A stretch of 64,000 nt of DNA from Tetmemena sp. SeJ-2015 (GCA_027382625.1 JAJKFJ010022255.1:143062-207061), one strand, 5' to 3'. Counted from the first letter of the stretch, positions 1-10,700 are shown. The notes: generated from the letters alone by a model not told the origin. Numbers and translations: made by a program.

Positions 1-100
1 AGGCGAAAGGCAGAGGACATCTTCTACGTGAGTGGGTTGAGTTAGTGGAGGTTGGCGGCGTATTATGAAGAACTAGCCATTGTTAAGGGATGGAATTTAA
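1..100 (+). CDS. orphan coding fragment at window edge
   Basis: Reading the frame that starts at base 3 gives about 30 residues with coding composition, including the stretch AEDIFYVSGLSQWRLAAYYEE, with one UAG read as Gln. Base composition is much richer in GC than the AT-rich leader that follows (about 105-205). I do not recognise the family. It is probably an internal or 3' block of a gene lying mostly to the left of the window. No pointer partner was found in the window, so its true ends are unknown. Confidence 0.4.
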
Positions 101-207
101 AATATATTATCTCCACCTATTTGAAATTTACTGTTAAACCAACTACCAACTTATCTATTGAGTGGCATTTGGAACGAGAAATAATAATTTGAAATAAATT
201 AAAGAGA

Positions 208-765
208 ATGGCCGACAACGAAAACGACGCAGCAGCTGCAGGTGAAGAGGGAGAAGACAAGACCGAGTACAAGATGCTGGACGAGGACATAAAGTACGAG
301 ATCAACGACTGCTTCGACATCTTCGATAAGGACAAGGACAACTAGATTTCGTATGTGGAGTTGGGCACCTTGCTCAGGTGGCTGAAGTTCAATCCAACTG
401 AGAAGGAGATGAAAGAGTTCGCTTAGGAGTTTGACTAGAACTCCTCCAACCTCATCAACAGGTTCAATAGAGTTGAATGAATATTTGTTTGCTTGTGTTT
501 AAGGAAGACAGTGATGAAGATTGTGGACAGGAAGCTGCAAGACACTGACACCATAGATGAACTGATTGAAGCCATGAAGCTGTTTGACAACGACAAGGAT
601 GGGAAGCTGTTAGTACCAGAGCTGAGGTGGGCTATGACCAAGCTGGGAGACCCCATGGACGAGGGCATGGTGGACGAGATGATAAAGGAAGTAGACGCTG
701 ATAACGATGGACTGGTAGACATAATTGAATTTGCTAAGGTGTGCTTCAACATCAAAGGAGAAATG
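208..765 (+). CDS. EF-hand (calmodulin-like) protein, 3' end unresolved
   Basis: The ATG at 208 follows an AT-rich leader. The protein begins with an acidic/Ala stretch and then has four EF-hand positions. Loop 1 is at residues 40-51 (D-x-D-x-D-N-x-I), loop 2 is degenerate around FDQNSSNL, and loops 3 (113-124, DNDKDGKLLVPE) and 4 (149-160, DADNDGLVDIIE) look canonical, so calcium binding is likely. A 42-nt GT..AG intron (462-503) restores the frame; two in-frame UAGs before it encode Gln. The spacing and the GTLLRWLKFNPTE stretch resemble calmodulin-like axonemal proteins of the EFCAB2/DRC8 type, but plain calmodulin-like protein is the safe call. After about 765 composition becomes AT-rich and the frame drifts on without a family-like end, so the last coding block is probably elsewhere in this germline locus. 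Confidence 0.8.
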
Positions 766-929
766 AATTTCTACCCCTCCTTCTTAAGAACAACTATGAT
801 AATTTTTAGGCTTATTTTGTGGAATGAAAGAGTATTATTCATCTTTAAGGAAGTAGTTGGTGTATTTTATAAATTCATAACTGACTAAATGTTTAGTGAT
901 GCTGCTATGGTATGGATGGATATTGTGTG

Positions 930-1036
930 AATAGGACTTTGAGCAAAACAAGAGACAGGTGATTAAGATGTTGTTGGACCAGATCTTGGTGGTCGACTTG
1001 TCAGTGCCCAAGGTGGTGAAGCAGCAGTACGATTGA
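930..1036 (+). CDS. V-ATPase subunit G, 3' block (MDS 2, scrambled)
   Basis: This block encodes the C-terminus of vacuolar ATPase subunit G: NKRQVIKMLLDQILVVDL, then SVPKVVKQQYD and a UGA stop at 1034-1036, matching the conserved MLL..V..V.L.VP end of the family. It starts with AATAGGACTT (930-939). The same 10 bases end the 5' block at 2337-2346. Joining the blocks at one copy gives 348 nt, 115 residues plus stop, in frame and of normal length for the family. The 3' block lies 1.06 kb upstream of the 5' block on the same strand, so the germline order is permuted. Confidence 0.92.
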
Positions 1037-1289
1037 GCTGCTGAGTTAACTTGCGTGTGGTAGAGAGGGAATGATATTGAATGTTTATAGGAATGCCATA
1101 GCATAAGTTAAAGGATTAAATATCTATAATTTATTTGTTCTCAAACTTAATATAGGATGAATACGAAAGGATGATCGTCGATTGTAAAAAAAAAGAGATT
1201 AAAATAACTTCTAAGACCTTATTAATTATTACTTTTCTTTAAATCTGATTATTAATACTATTTCTTTAATTTCGATTCTGTAATGGAGG

Positions 1290-1660
1290 TCTTACAGTTA
1301 TATTTGACGATCAGTCCTTTGACTTTTCCACCACCTCGGCGGGCGTCCGTTCTATCGATCCATGCCATTTTCATTCCCATTTCAGATTCCCATGTTCAAT
1401 TTAGTTTCGGGATAATTTAAGATTTTCGGGTATCTTATAGATGAATTTTAGGATATCGCACAGGACTTATTGGATTATTATCTAATTGCGTAATTTATTT
1501 TAATTTATGATTTCGAAGGGATTCGAACCCAATTCCGATTATTCTAATTCCCGACCGTTGCCAGTAGGCCACCCGGACTCCTCCAACGCCCTCCCTCTCC
1601 ACTTTATTTTATACTTCTTCCCCCCGATTTTCCATTCGTATTTTAGCCATAATAAAATTA
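1290..1660 (-). other. GC-rich island with tRNA-like segment
   Basis: This stretch of the 1.04-1.77 kb spacer is clearly richer in GC than its surroundings. On the minus strand, 1592-1511 contains a perfect pol III B-box-like GGTTCGAATCC and, about 40 nt before it, TGGCCTACTGG, one mismatch from an A box. Acceptor and anticodon stems do not pair convincingly, so it is not a functional tRNA as read; a tRNA-derived repeat or decayed tRNA is possible. The minus strand is also open in two frames here, so an unidentified coding block is an alternative. The flanks (1040-1290 and 1660-1770) show nothing I can support. Confidence 0.3.
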
Positions 1661-1773
1661 CAATATTTTATCTATCATTCCCACAACTCTCTCTTTTAAT
1701 CGCTTATTAAATTATCAATTATACTTATGCACAGATCTAATAATTAGTTTATCTCCTTGGATTATATGGGCAC

Positions 1774-1789
1774 TCACTGCACTTGAGTG
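1774..1789 (-). CDS. SF-assemblin, terminal block with stop (scrambled)
   Basis: On the minus strand CACTCAAGTGCA (1789-1778) is followed by G-TGA. The same 12 bases end the large SF-assemblin block at 2382-2393. Joining them gives ...STQVQ and a UGA stop at 1776-1774, the expected place for the protein to end. Only 41 bases separate this terminal block from the middle block (1830-1957), while the block that belongs between them lies more than 500 bp away. Confidence 0.8.
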
Positions 1790-1829
1790 TGTAAATAGAT
1801 AAATGAGATTTGTATGATATTTTTGTTTG

Positions 1830-1957
1830 ACTCTCAAATCTGTTGCGAGACTCTTTGAGCACATCCCCCTTGAGGCCTGCGAATCTGTCCTCCACAATTG
1901 CAATTAGTCTTTTCTCCATATCTCTCCTTGCTGCATTCTCCTGTTCAAATCTCTCCT
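1830..1957 (-). CDS. SF-assemblin, middle block (scrambled)
   Basis: The minus strand encodes a coiled-coil segment including ENAARRDMEKRLIAIVED and LKESRNRFES, with the alternating charged heptads of SF-assemblin/beta-giardin. The block ends in TTTGAGAGT (1838-1830); those 9 bases also begin the next coding block at 2713-2705. Joined at one copy, ...RNRFES reads directly into VEHLKQCLEND in frame. On the chromosome this block comes after the block it should precede. Its upstream end is near 1957; a UGA interrupts the frame just beyond. The preceding N-terminal block was not found in the window. Confidence 0.88.
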
Positions 1958-2095
1958 AGATCCTTCAAGGCAATAAAAGCACTTCAGATACACTCTCAGT
2001 AGGATATTGCATGTGGAGTGTCAGAATAAATTAATAAGAAAAGAGAGAGAGGTAAAGAGCGCATTAATATATTTACTATAAATTATTAGCAAGAA

Positions 2096-2346
2096 ATGGA
2101 AGGAAGCGTCAAGAATCTCCTCGAAGCCGAAAAGGAGTCCCAAGCTATCATTGAAGCTGCTATGAAGCAGAAGACCCAGAGAGTCGCAGACGCCAAACTC
2201 TACGCAGAACAAGAAATCAACAAACACAGAAAGGAATACGAAGAGAGATTCATCGTGGAGTCTGCTAGAAAGCAGGCTGAAAATGCTGCCCTCACTGAGT
2301 ACGATGAAAAGGCTGAGGAAGATATCAAATTGATTAAATAGGACTT
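2096..2346 (+). CDS. V-ATPase subunit G, 5' block (MDS 1, scrambled)
   Basis: The ATG at 2096 starts MEGSVKNLLEAEKESQAII, the typical subunit G N-terminus (L..AE..A..I...A), followed by a charged helix of Lys/Glu/Ala/Gln. Subunit G is part of the peripheral stalk that links V1 to Vo in the proton pump of acidic organelles and contractile vacuole membranes. Coding sense ends at 2346 within AATAGGACTT (2337-2346), which is repeated at 930-939 where the C-terminus begins; reading straight on past 2346 gives no family similarity. The block sits between two SF-assemblin blocks of the opposite strand, so two loci are interleaved. Confidence 0.93.
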
Positions 2347-2381
2347 ACCTACATTTCATTCTCAGTCGATCTATTGTTGCA

Positions 2382-2713
2382 TGCACTTGAGTGGAGTTAA
2401 GTTTATTGCAGGTATCTTCCAGAAGGGAGAGTAGGGTTTCTTCATTCTCCTCTCTGTCTCTCTTTTCAGTCTCGATTTCAGTCTTGATTTTATTGACCAT
2501 GTCCTTCAGCATTTCAAGAATTGCTTCTTCAGTTTCCTCTCTTGCCCTGCGTTCGTTGGCCACCAATTCCGAAAGTCTCTCCGCCTCTTCATCAATTTTA
2601 GCCTTGACCTAAACATCACTCTCTTCTCTCTCGACTGTCTCTGACTTAATCACATCTTGCAGTTTGGGGAAGTCATTTTCAAGGCATTATTTCAAGTGTT
2701 CCACACTCTCAAA
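2382..2713 (-). CDS. SF-assemblin C-terminal block (scrambled)
   Basis: The minus-strand frame reads VEHLKQCLENDFPKLQDVI, then an uninterrupted coiled coil with ANERRAREETEEAILEML and ENEETLLSLLEDTCNKLN, strongly matching the C-terminal half of SF-assemblin/beta-giardin. These proteins form striated fibres attached to basal bodies and fit the ciliate cortex. The block is bounded by pointers TTTGAGAGT (2713-2705) and CACTCAAGTGCA (2393-2382), partnered at 1838-1830 and 1789-1778. The 2347-2381 interval between this block and the V-ATPase G 5' block is short spacer. The N-terminal part (roughly 50-80 residues) is missing from the window. Confidence 0.9.
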
Positions 2714-2782
2714 CTCTACTTATAATAAGTGAATTAAAAGTATAAGTGAGGAGAGAGAAGTGATAGTGATAATTTATTAAAA

Positions 2783-5700
2783 ATGAGATACAGGCTTAAA
2801 CTTATGAAGAGTATAAAGAACAACTTCATCAATCTGCCCAAGCAGTCTCCATTACGTCAGTCAGTTTCAACTCGACTGTTCTCTCACGACACTAACAACT
2901 GTACTCCCATAAAAGTTCAAATCTTCTCCTCAGATTACTCTAATGTACTTACTTGTATTCTTTTTTAATTTATCTTAGGCCACATTTTACTTTGGATTTG
3001 CGAATGGTACGTCAGAAGACAACAACACAGTAGAAATAAGTGAAGAAGTAGGTAATCTGCTCAATCTCTAGGATGGAGATTTAGTGCAGTGCAGCATTGA
3101 GTACAGTTATTAGAAGCTGAAGGAGGTGGAGCTAGAGCCTCTAACGCCTGAAGACTTTGAAATAATAGAGAGGAACAGTGAGTGGGTGGAGGACTCACTT
3201 CTCAACCAAATAGGAGTGTTCTACCATAACTAACTATTCGTCATCTTCGTCACCTACTAGCCCAACTAGGTCACCACTATCAATCTCAGATGCAAGATTT
3301 AGAGTCAAGTCAGCCAAAGAAACCAGGACAGCAATGAATAAACTGACAGTGCTAAGTGCTTCTATCTCACTGTCGACAGTGAACTCCACATCTAGCCTAA
3401 AGTAAGGACTCCATAAAAGCTGGATGGAAAGGGGAAAGAAGAGGATAAAAAAGAAGAGGAGTTTGCAAAGTAGCAGAACAATAAATTGCCTTAATAAAGA
3501 GAGATTCTCTTATCAAGATTCAAGCATGATCCTACTATCAAGAACTTTGATGAGATATTTATAGACCAGAGCTATGTGCAGCATTTCAAAGAAGACCAAA
3601 TAGTTAAGGTAGAAATTCAAAGAGCAAGCAAAATTACAAGTCTAGAACTGTCTGACTATCAAGTCTTGAAGTAGCAGAAGCAAGCAGATATTCTTCGACA
3701 GACTTAATATTCAGAGCTATTCTTAAAAGTAAAGTTTAGAGAGAGTGAGAGTTCAGGCTTTTGCTCTATAAATCAAACCCTATTTGAGACTCAATACTAG
3801 GATTTTGGAAAAATGAAACTATAAATGGCTAATTCCTCAGCCTCATTGAATAATGATCAAGAAACTCTACTTGCAATAATCAAGACAAATATTGATATAC
3901 TTAAAAGTGGAATCAGACTTTATGGAGAAACTTAGAAAAATGCTACATTCAAACTTATGAAAGACCTAATCTGCAATTACCTAGCTGAGGAGTCACGGAA
4001 GAGAAAATTCTTATTGATTAACGATAACCAGACACTCCTTTTGAATGCAGCTAATCTCAGACAAGGATTGAAGATTGTTAAATCAGCGGGAGGATAGGAC
4101 GATGAAAATCTAGTTTATAATGACTTGTAAAGTAAGTTAACTTTCTTATAGTTTAAAGAAATTTTTAGACCAACTTAAGTAAATTTTGAAGAAAGACAGA
4201 AGTTTATATCTCCATGTCAAGTTCTAAATCGATAGAGCAAGTAGACAACTTATTCAGAATCTTAGAGCAGAGAAATATATCAAGATCCTTGAGAATTTAG
4301 ACTGCAGTACTAAGATTTAATTAGCATTAGATCCAATATAAAGTGATGAAAACTAAGTTGATTAAAGTTCAAATTTGGACTCTCTAGAAAAACTGATATC
4401 CAAGAAACTATTCTCATCAATCACTGAACAAATTGAAAATAGAATGTTCAGAGATAGAGGAGCCAACAAATCTTGCTTAATATATGGGCCATAGTCAGTT
4501 GGAAAGACTTATCTCTGCAAGAATCTACTTAAGGAATTTTCTAAGCTACTTTAAAATGTTCACGTCTAGTATATTGATTGCAATAAGCTTCAAGTAAATA
4601 TATCCTCAACAGAAGGAATCGATATAGCTCTGGAATTTCTAAAATTGAAGTTGAATTTCTCAAGTCAGTTGCAACCAAGCTTAGTAATCCTAGATAACTT
4701 AAACGCCATCTGCCAAGTAATTAGCAATGATGAATAGCAAAATCCTGTTGATTAAGTCAAATCCTTGAAGTTCAGCAAGCTCATTCTAGATTTCATTAAG
4801 CAGAGCTTAGGGGTTAAGGTAATTGGAATAGCAAGGCATTTCTCTTCTTTGAATAGCAAACTACTAGACGTTGGTTACTTTGATAATATGATAGAGATGA
4901 AGCCTCCCACCAAAGAGTAGAGATATTCCTTAATCTAGGAAGTTTTAGCTCCACCAGAATGCTAAACCAAGGAAATATTGCTACAAAAGCAAGCTTAAAT
5001 GACAGAATACTTTGTAGCCAAAGACATTTCACATGTCTTTGCACGAATAAGCCACCTCCTAATTGGAATAAATCATTAGGAGTACGAGAAAATATTTGAA
5101 GAGCAAGTTAATCAATACAAGAAAGCTTGTTTCCCGTAAACTTAGAGTATCTCTGAAGGTGTTCCAGATTGGGATTTAGAAATAGGAGGCTTGAAAGAAA
5201 TTAAAGAGCAAGTAGAGGAAATATTTGGAGTTACTCAAAGATACTCAATTTACTTTAAAGGTCAAAAGATAAATCAAGGGTTGCTGCTCTATGGCCCACC
5301 AGGCTGTGGAAAAACTTACTTAGCCGGAGCAATTGCTAAAAAATTCAACATTAACTTTATAAGTGTAAAGGGACCAGAGCTTTTGGATAAGTACATAGGA
5401 GCTAGTGAATAAAATGTGAGGGATTTATTTGACAGAGCGAATGCTTCAAAGCCTTCAATCTTGTTCTTTGACGAATTTGATTCACTCGTACCTAGAAGAG
5501 GTTCAGGAACTACTTCAGTCACTGACAGGATAGTAAATCAGTTTCTCTGCTATCTCGATGGAGTAGAAGGCAGAGATGGAATATTTGTTATGGCGGCAAC
5601 CTCTCGACCAGACTTAGTTGATGTGGCACTTTTGAGGCCAGGGAGAATAGATAAGTCAGTATATTTTTTAATATATTGTGGCTTCCCCAATTTTGAAGAA

Positions 5701-6137
5701 CGCTCGGAGATAATAAAAGTCTATCTGTCCAAATTCCAATTCAAATCCTTATACAGCGATAGGGCCTAGCATGAGGAATTTATTTCGACACTAGCCAGAA
5801 AGAGTGAAAATTTCACCTCCGCTGATATCAAAGGTCTCATTCAAAATGCTTTTTACTATATTTTTGAAAGCTTAACTTGCCAAAATGAGTAGGGTTCTTG
5901 ATGAGTGCCATAGTTCAAACACTGAACCTGACTTTAGCATAAATGAGGATGATATCATGGAGAATCTGAGACAAAAATATATTTGCTATAAATTATAAGG
6001 TTTCAATGAGACTATTTGTTAAAGGCATCAATGACTAGGAAAGAATGAGATTCGAATCGATATATAGGAAATATCAAGACAAGGGAGGTAATCCACAGAA
6101 AGAGGACTTAAAGAAATAAAAGCAAATACTTTAATGA
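2783..6137 (+). CDS. PEX1: PEX1, peroxisomal AAA+ ATPase
   Basis: PEX1 works with PEX6 to extract the ubiquitinated PTS1 receptor from the peroxisome membrane. The start at 2783 gives IKNNFINLP, the usual PEX1 opening, then the N-terminal double-psi barrel (LLNLQDGDLVQC). D1 has a Walker A (YGPQSVGKT, ~residue 542) and Walker B (LVILDNLN, ~610). D2 has a canonical Walker A (YGPPGCGKT, ~812), Walker B (ILFFDEFDS, ~868) and the PEX1 signature region with [18 protein letters not shown] and [17 protein letters not shown]. Introns at 2945-2978 (34 nt) and 4132-4168 (37 nt) are GT..AG. Near the 3' end two small insertions must be removed: 5891-5906 between ATGAGT repeats and 6010-6034 between TCAATGA repeats. 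The result is 1081 codons including the UGA at 6135-6137, close to other PEX1 proteins. Many UAA/UAG codons encode Gln. Confidence 0.93.
5885..5906 (+). other. candidate micro-IES in PEX1 (pointer ATGAGT)
   Basis: ATGAGT occurs at 5885-5890 and 5901-5906. Without excision the frame hits UGA at 5899. Removing one repeat plus the bases between (16 nt) lets the PEX1 frame continue into [16 protein letters not shown] 25-nt GT..AG excision starting at GTAGGG and ending at CATAG also restores frame, so a minimal intron is the alternative. Confidence 0.6.
6003..6034 (+). other. candidate micro-IES in PEX1 (pointer TCAATGA)
   Basis: TCAATGA occurs at 6003-6009 and 6028-6034. Removing 25 nt joins ...[18 protein letters not shown] in frame, matching the conserved PEX1 C-terminal S..ER.RFE.IY motif. 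A 25-nt GT..AG intron (starting GTTTCA, ending TAAAG) is almost coincident and gives the same frame, so the two explanations cannot be separated from one sequence. Confidence 0.6.
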
Positions 6138-6199
6138 ATACATACTTAATTTTTAATAAATAAAGCACGAAGCAGAATACTCGTTGGTAGAAATTAAAT

Positions 6200-7666
6200 T
6201 CATCTTGAAGTTTTTGCCTTTTTATTTGATGGAGTATGATTTTAGCTGTTTGTTTTGCTTTCTGAAGAGTAGTGGCCTTTATGAAGATCTTATGGGTCTT
6301 GATATAGATCATGCTTACTCTGTACCTTCCCTTCTACAAGCTATTTCTTTTCTGAGTAGTAAAAATAAAATTTAAAGTAGTCTTTACCCTGTGTATTCAA
6401 AGTAGCATGCTGCAGATTCTCAGTCGTTTGATGTTTGTTAACAGGCGAGTACTTCTTACTTTAACCCTTAGCTGAGTTGAGATACTTGGCTTCAGGATCA
6501 ATTTTACTTCCCTCCTTTCTCTCTTCATCATTCCGATGTGAGTTATTTTTAGACTTTCGTTTTCCTTTTTTGCCAGTTCTCTAAGGACCATTAGCTTCTT
6601 CTTCTTCCTCTTACTCATTTTCATCTTCAGGCGGCTCAAGAACGTACTTTCTAAGCCTTATCTGTTCTCTAAGTGCTTTTGCATCTTTATCTCTGAAACA
6701 CAAGCCGAATGAGCAGAACCAAGCGCAGAAAACAAAAGTACCGCAAGTTAAGAACACGTAGCCCATATTGCCCATGTCTCTCTCTAAGTCTTTGCTAATG
6801 TGGGATTGGCAAGATCTAAAATTAGGCCCTGATGTGAAGTCAGTGAACAAAAGCTAATAAATAATTAATAGCAGAGTTTGAGAGTTGCACAAGCCAGAGC
6901 AAGAGTAGGTTCTTTCAAGCTCACTCATATAGTTTATGAGATCATAGTCCCACTTGTAGGAGTAATCTTACGCCTGAAGACACCCGGTCAAGTTTAAATT
7001 CGTGCCTGTAAAGTTCTTACCAGTAAATTGATAGGAAGCGTACGCAGTTTTATTGTAAGAAGGACTGCAAGGGCAAATGTCTGTGCACATAAGCTGCTTG
7101 TAAAGTTCTACATAAGTATAAAGCTTATTATTTAAATAAAAATTTAATGTGAGTATCATCAATTGAGGTGACAAATTCATTGAGGGCGAATCCATTCCAA
7201 TAGTCAGTATTTTTAGATTAGCAGTGATCTGATAAAGCCTCAGACCCATAGAATCCAGCGGCTAAACAAAGTACTCCAAGTAGATAGTAAACCGCAAAAA
7301 TAGAGAAGGTCAGAACCCCAAACTATAAATACTTAGAAGATATCGCAAATTTTACATGACAAGATATTATGCAGTGCTTTATTCGGGTAACAAGGAGAAT
7401 TCCCAAGAAGCAAAGAAAGACAAGCAGCACTCCCATTACAATTCCAATATAGAAAGTCATCTCAGAGAGATTTTAAGGCAAGTATTTCCCGTAAGCAAGC
7501 CAAATATACTGCCTTTTAGCTTTGATAGCCCAGTAGAGAGATATAGCTCCACAGCCCTAAAATGATACTGATATGATGTAATTCTTACAATTAGTCCGAC
7601 GGAGAACAGCGCCACAAAAGCCTTGACTAACCTAAGTGGAAAATAACTTATAGTCAAACAACACAT
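6200..7666 (-). CDS. tetraspanin-family membrane protein
   Basis: Three exons give 461 residues. Start ATG is at 7666; introns are 7557-7588 (32 nt) and 7124-7172 (49 nt), both GT..AG, and the stop UGA is at 6202-6200. Membrane segments are predicted at about residues 14-37, 59-82, 104-126 and 275-297. The large loop between the third and fourth (about 127-274) holds Cys pairs in CTDICPCSP, NLTGC, CSGLC and FRSCQ and several NxT/S sites, a tetraspanin-type EC2 loop although the classic CCG is not present. After the fourth segment comes an unusually long (~160 residue) Lys/Glu/Asn-rich cytoplasmic tail. A further in-frame 36-nt GT..AG intron could exist in the tail without changing the frame. 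The gene is convergent with PEX1 (63 bp between stops). Role: probable plasma-membrane organiser; specific function unknown. Confidence 0.8.
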
Positions 7667-7792
7667 TTATAATCATTTTTAATTGGATAAAAAGTTCAAA
7701 TATTGAGAATAGATGATCGGGATTTTATTTTTAAAAGGAAATTAACATAAAGTTGATTAAAAACGAATTATCTAAATGAGTTATCTTATTCT

Positions 7793-10700
7793 TCAATCTT
7801 AATCTCCTTAGTGAGTTGACAATATTTCTTGAATCATTTTGTCTTCTTCTAAATCCTAATGGTCTTGATTTTGTTAATACTCATTTAAGATATCACTTTC
7901 GCTAAGTGCTTAGCTCTATTTACTTTTTCTCATCCTATCATCAACTGTTATCTTAAAATATGTAGTGAATTTATTTATCTCTGGATATATATTTTACTAA
8001 GTCCCTGTATTTTACCTGGTTATCACTTCCACTGCTGGTATCATATAAATAAAAATTTGATCTAGGTATATCCTTACTTTGTAATACTGAGGATTTCAAA
8101 GATTTCTTTTTGTTTAGGATGCTACTTGCTTTCGTGGCCACTTCTTTTAATAAAATTAAAGCAAGTTCTTAGTTACTTAAGCCTGTAAAATTACTTTTAG
8201 ATTGCCTTTTGCCATCTTTTGAGATAAAGAAGGCGGATTTAGTTTGGTGGCTATTTCCAATTTCATTTTAAGATTTTAAGTTTGCCTTATCAATCAGACT
8301 TTTGTGTGAGGTATCACTTGCTTGACTCATGTTTATCATATATCGAGGATTGGTGCTCACCACTTGGCTTAATAAAGAAATACATAAAGTGATATTTATA
8401 GCTCTGTAGGTTGTGGGTGATTAAGGTTTCTGGGGCTGGCATGTCATGATCTTGTTTTTCTAATTCGTGGATTAATTCCTGCAGGTATCTGCCTAGTTTC
8501 TAGTCCTTCTTGAGGTTGGATAAAATCTTCTACTGCTTGGTAGCATCCTCCTCATTAACACAAATAACTATTAGACATCTTCAGATTGAGTATTCTTATC
8601 ATTCATTTCATCTTATTCATCTTAAAGAAAGAGAATAATATTCAGCAACTGGCTCATCAATTGCCTTAGTAGGATGTATTTTTGCTTTTGGCTTCTTTTG
8701 AAGTTCTTGAGTTTAGTCTTCTTTATTAAAAAGTAAATACAATGCTTTCATGAAGTTGTGCTACCCATGCTCGCTCTCCTCACCTAAGTCTGTGTCCACC
8801 TTCAATTACACAAGCAGGTTTCTCTTAAAATTAAATGACACTTTGAATCTATCATACTATCATTCTCATTGAATTAAAAAGCAATTATACTTTTAGAAGT
8901 TAAATTATTTTTAGATTAAAAAAATTTCCTAAATTAAGTTCTATAAATTTCTTCCCTTCTTATTAAAAAAAGAGGGTCACGTATTTACTGCTTAAATATA
9001 AATAAAATTATTTTAAACTATTCTAATACTACTAGAAATTAAATTAATTGAACTTTAGTAAAATGGTTAACAATAAATTTTTTTGTAATTGAACATAATA
9101 TGAAAGAAATTTGTTCACCAACGCCTATAGTCCAATAAAGACTACTATAAAAATAGTATTGATTTAGAACTCTGAAATGACAGTTGTAGATCTCTATTTT
9201 GGCCCTTTTATTTGAGCATAATTATCAAATATAATTTTTTATAATATTTTAAGTTTGAATATCTTCCTAAAGAGTGTCTCTGATTTGGCTCTTGTTTTTC
9301 TGGAACCCTCTTTTTCTTTTTCATCTTGAGTTTACTCTTGAATTAAGTCTTTCTTCATGCCAGCTTGTCTGAGAATTTTATCTCTGCGCAGATAGAACTG
9401 CAGTTTCTCAACGTTCTTATTCCCTATTCTTCAAATTTATAACCTTTTTATAAGGATTAAATATACATTAGAAGAAATGCTAAACACTATACTTCAATAA
9501 ACCTTATTTAAGATTTTAAGATTTTTGTTGTTGATTTTGTTGGACAAAATTAATTAGTAGCAAACATTACTACGGAGAGTTGTAAGGCAAAAGAAATATT
9601 TTTTCTAATAATTCTATATCAAATTATGAATAGTTTTTAGAAGAGTAAGATTATCAAAAGAGCAAATCAATGAAAATTAGCTTAATTTAAAATTTTATAG
9701 AGTATAAAAATAGCTATTAAGTTTATTCAGATGATCATTTTAAGTCTTACTAAAAATAGTTTGTTCATTCATTTTCGTAACATTAAGAAAAATACCCATT
9801 AAAGAAAAATTGTCATCGAGAAGCTTTAAAATATGTTTCTTGCAAGCTCAAAAGTAAAACTTAAAAAATAAAGTTTTCAATTTAATTGTTTCTTATGCTT
9901 TAAATGCCAGGGGATTATTGAGAACAAGTTCCCCTTTGGAGCAAAGAACGTCTATCTGTCTCAAACTTTCCTACAACTTAATAAAGATTATTTATCTTTT
10001 CTCTGAGCATGTTATTGTCTTCATTGATTTCTGCCTCTTTAAGTAGGATCTCATACTTGTGACTGTTGCCACAGAGACATAGAGTAGTGTAGAGCTTAGG
10101 AATGGCTTTTATCAACACATTTTTCAGTTAAAAGTACATCTTAAATGCAAAAGTCGCAAAGAAAATTATGTTGCTCATCAGGATAATCACGAAAAGAAAG
10201 TTTTTAAAAGTCAAATTGATTTTATCTATCTGTAAAATGTTAAAATTGTATCCTAGTGGATTATAAGACTATTATATTAATTTAATATCATAGGGACTGG
10301 GCTTATTTTAAAAAAAATTACGTATTTTCTTAAAGCAAATAATTTTTAACTCTCATATAAATCTTTTGTTTTTAAAAGAAGGAATTTAGTATTTTCAGTT
10401 AGATCCACACCTGACGAATTTGAAGTAGTGCCAGATGATGTGTCTGTGGAGTCAACCGATACTATAAAGAAGATACCACAGAATATAGTCATCAAAGAAC
10501 ATATTATAGAAAGTGTCTCAAGCTAGTTTAGAGTTAATTAATTTAACATGATTATAATTTCTTTAGAGTGATTGTGATAAATGGGTTCTTTGTAACATTT
10601 ATACTCATGAAGAATATAAGCATAAGCAGCACCAAAAGAGCTTAAATAAAATAATAAATTCTCATAATAAGCTTAGGTGATGACTCCATATTAGACGAGG

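Noticed and set aside
2347..2612. Straight continuation of V-ATPase G past 2346, or a plus-strand Ser-rich protein at 2391-2612
   Set aside because: Neither resembles subunit G; the region is the complement of the SF-assemblin coiled coil.
6028..6312. Alternative minus-strand C-terminus of the tetraspanin overlapping PEX1
   Set aside because: It needs a splice that changes frame and runs over the PEX1 end; the unspliced or in-frame reading stops cleanly at 6200.
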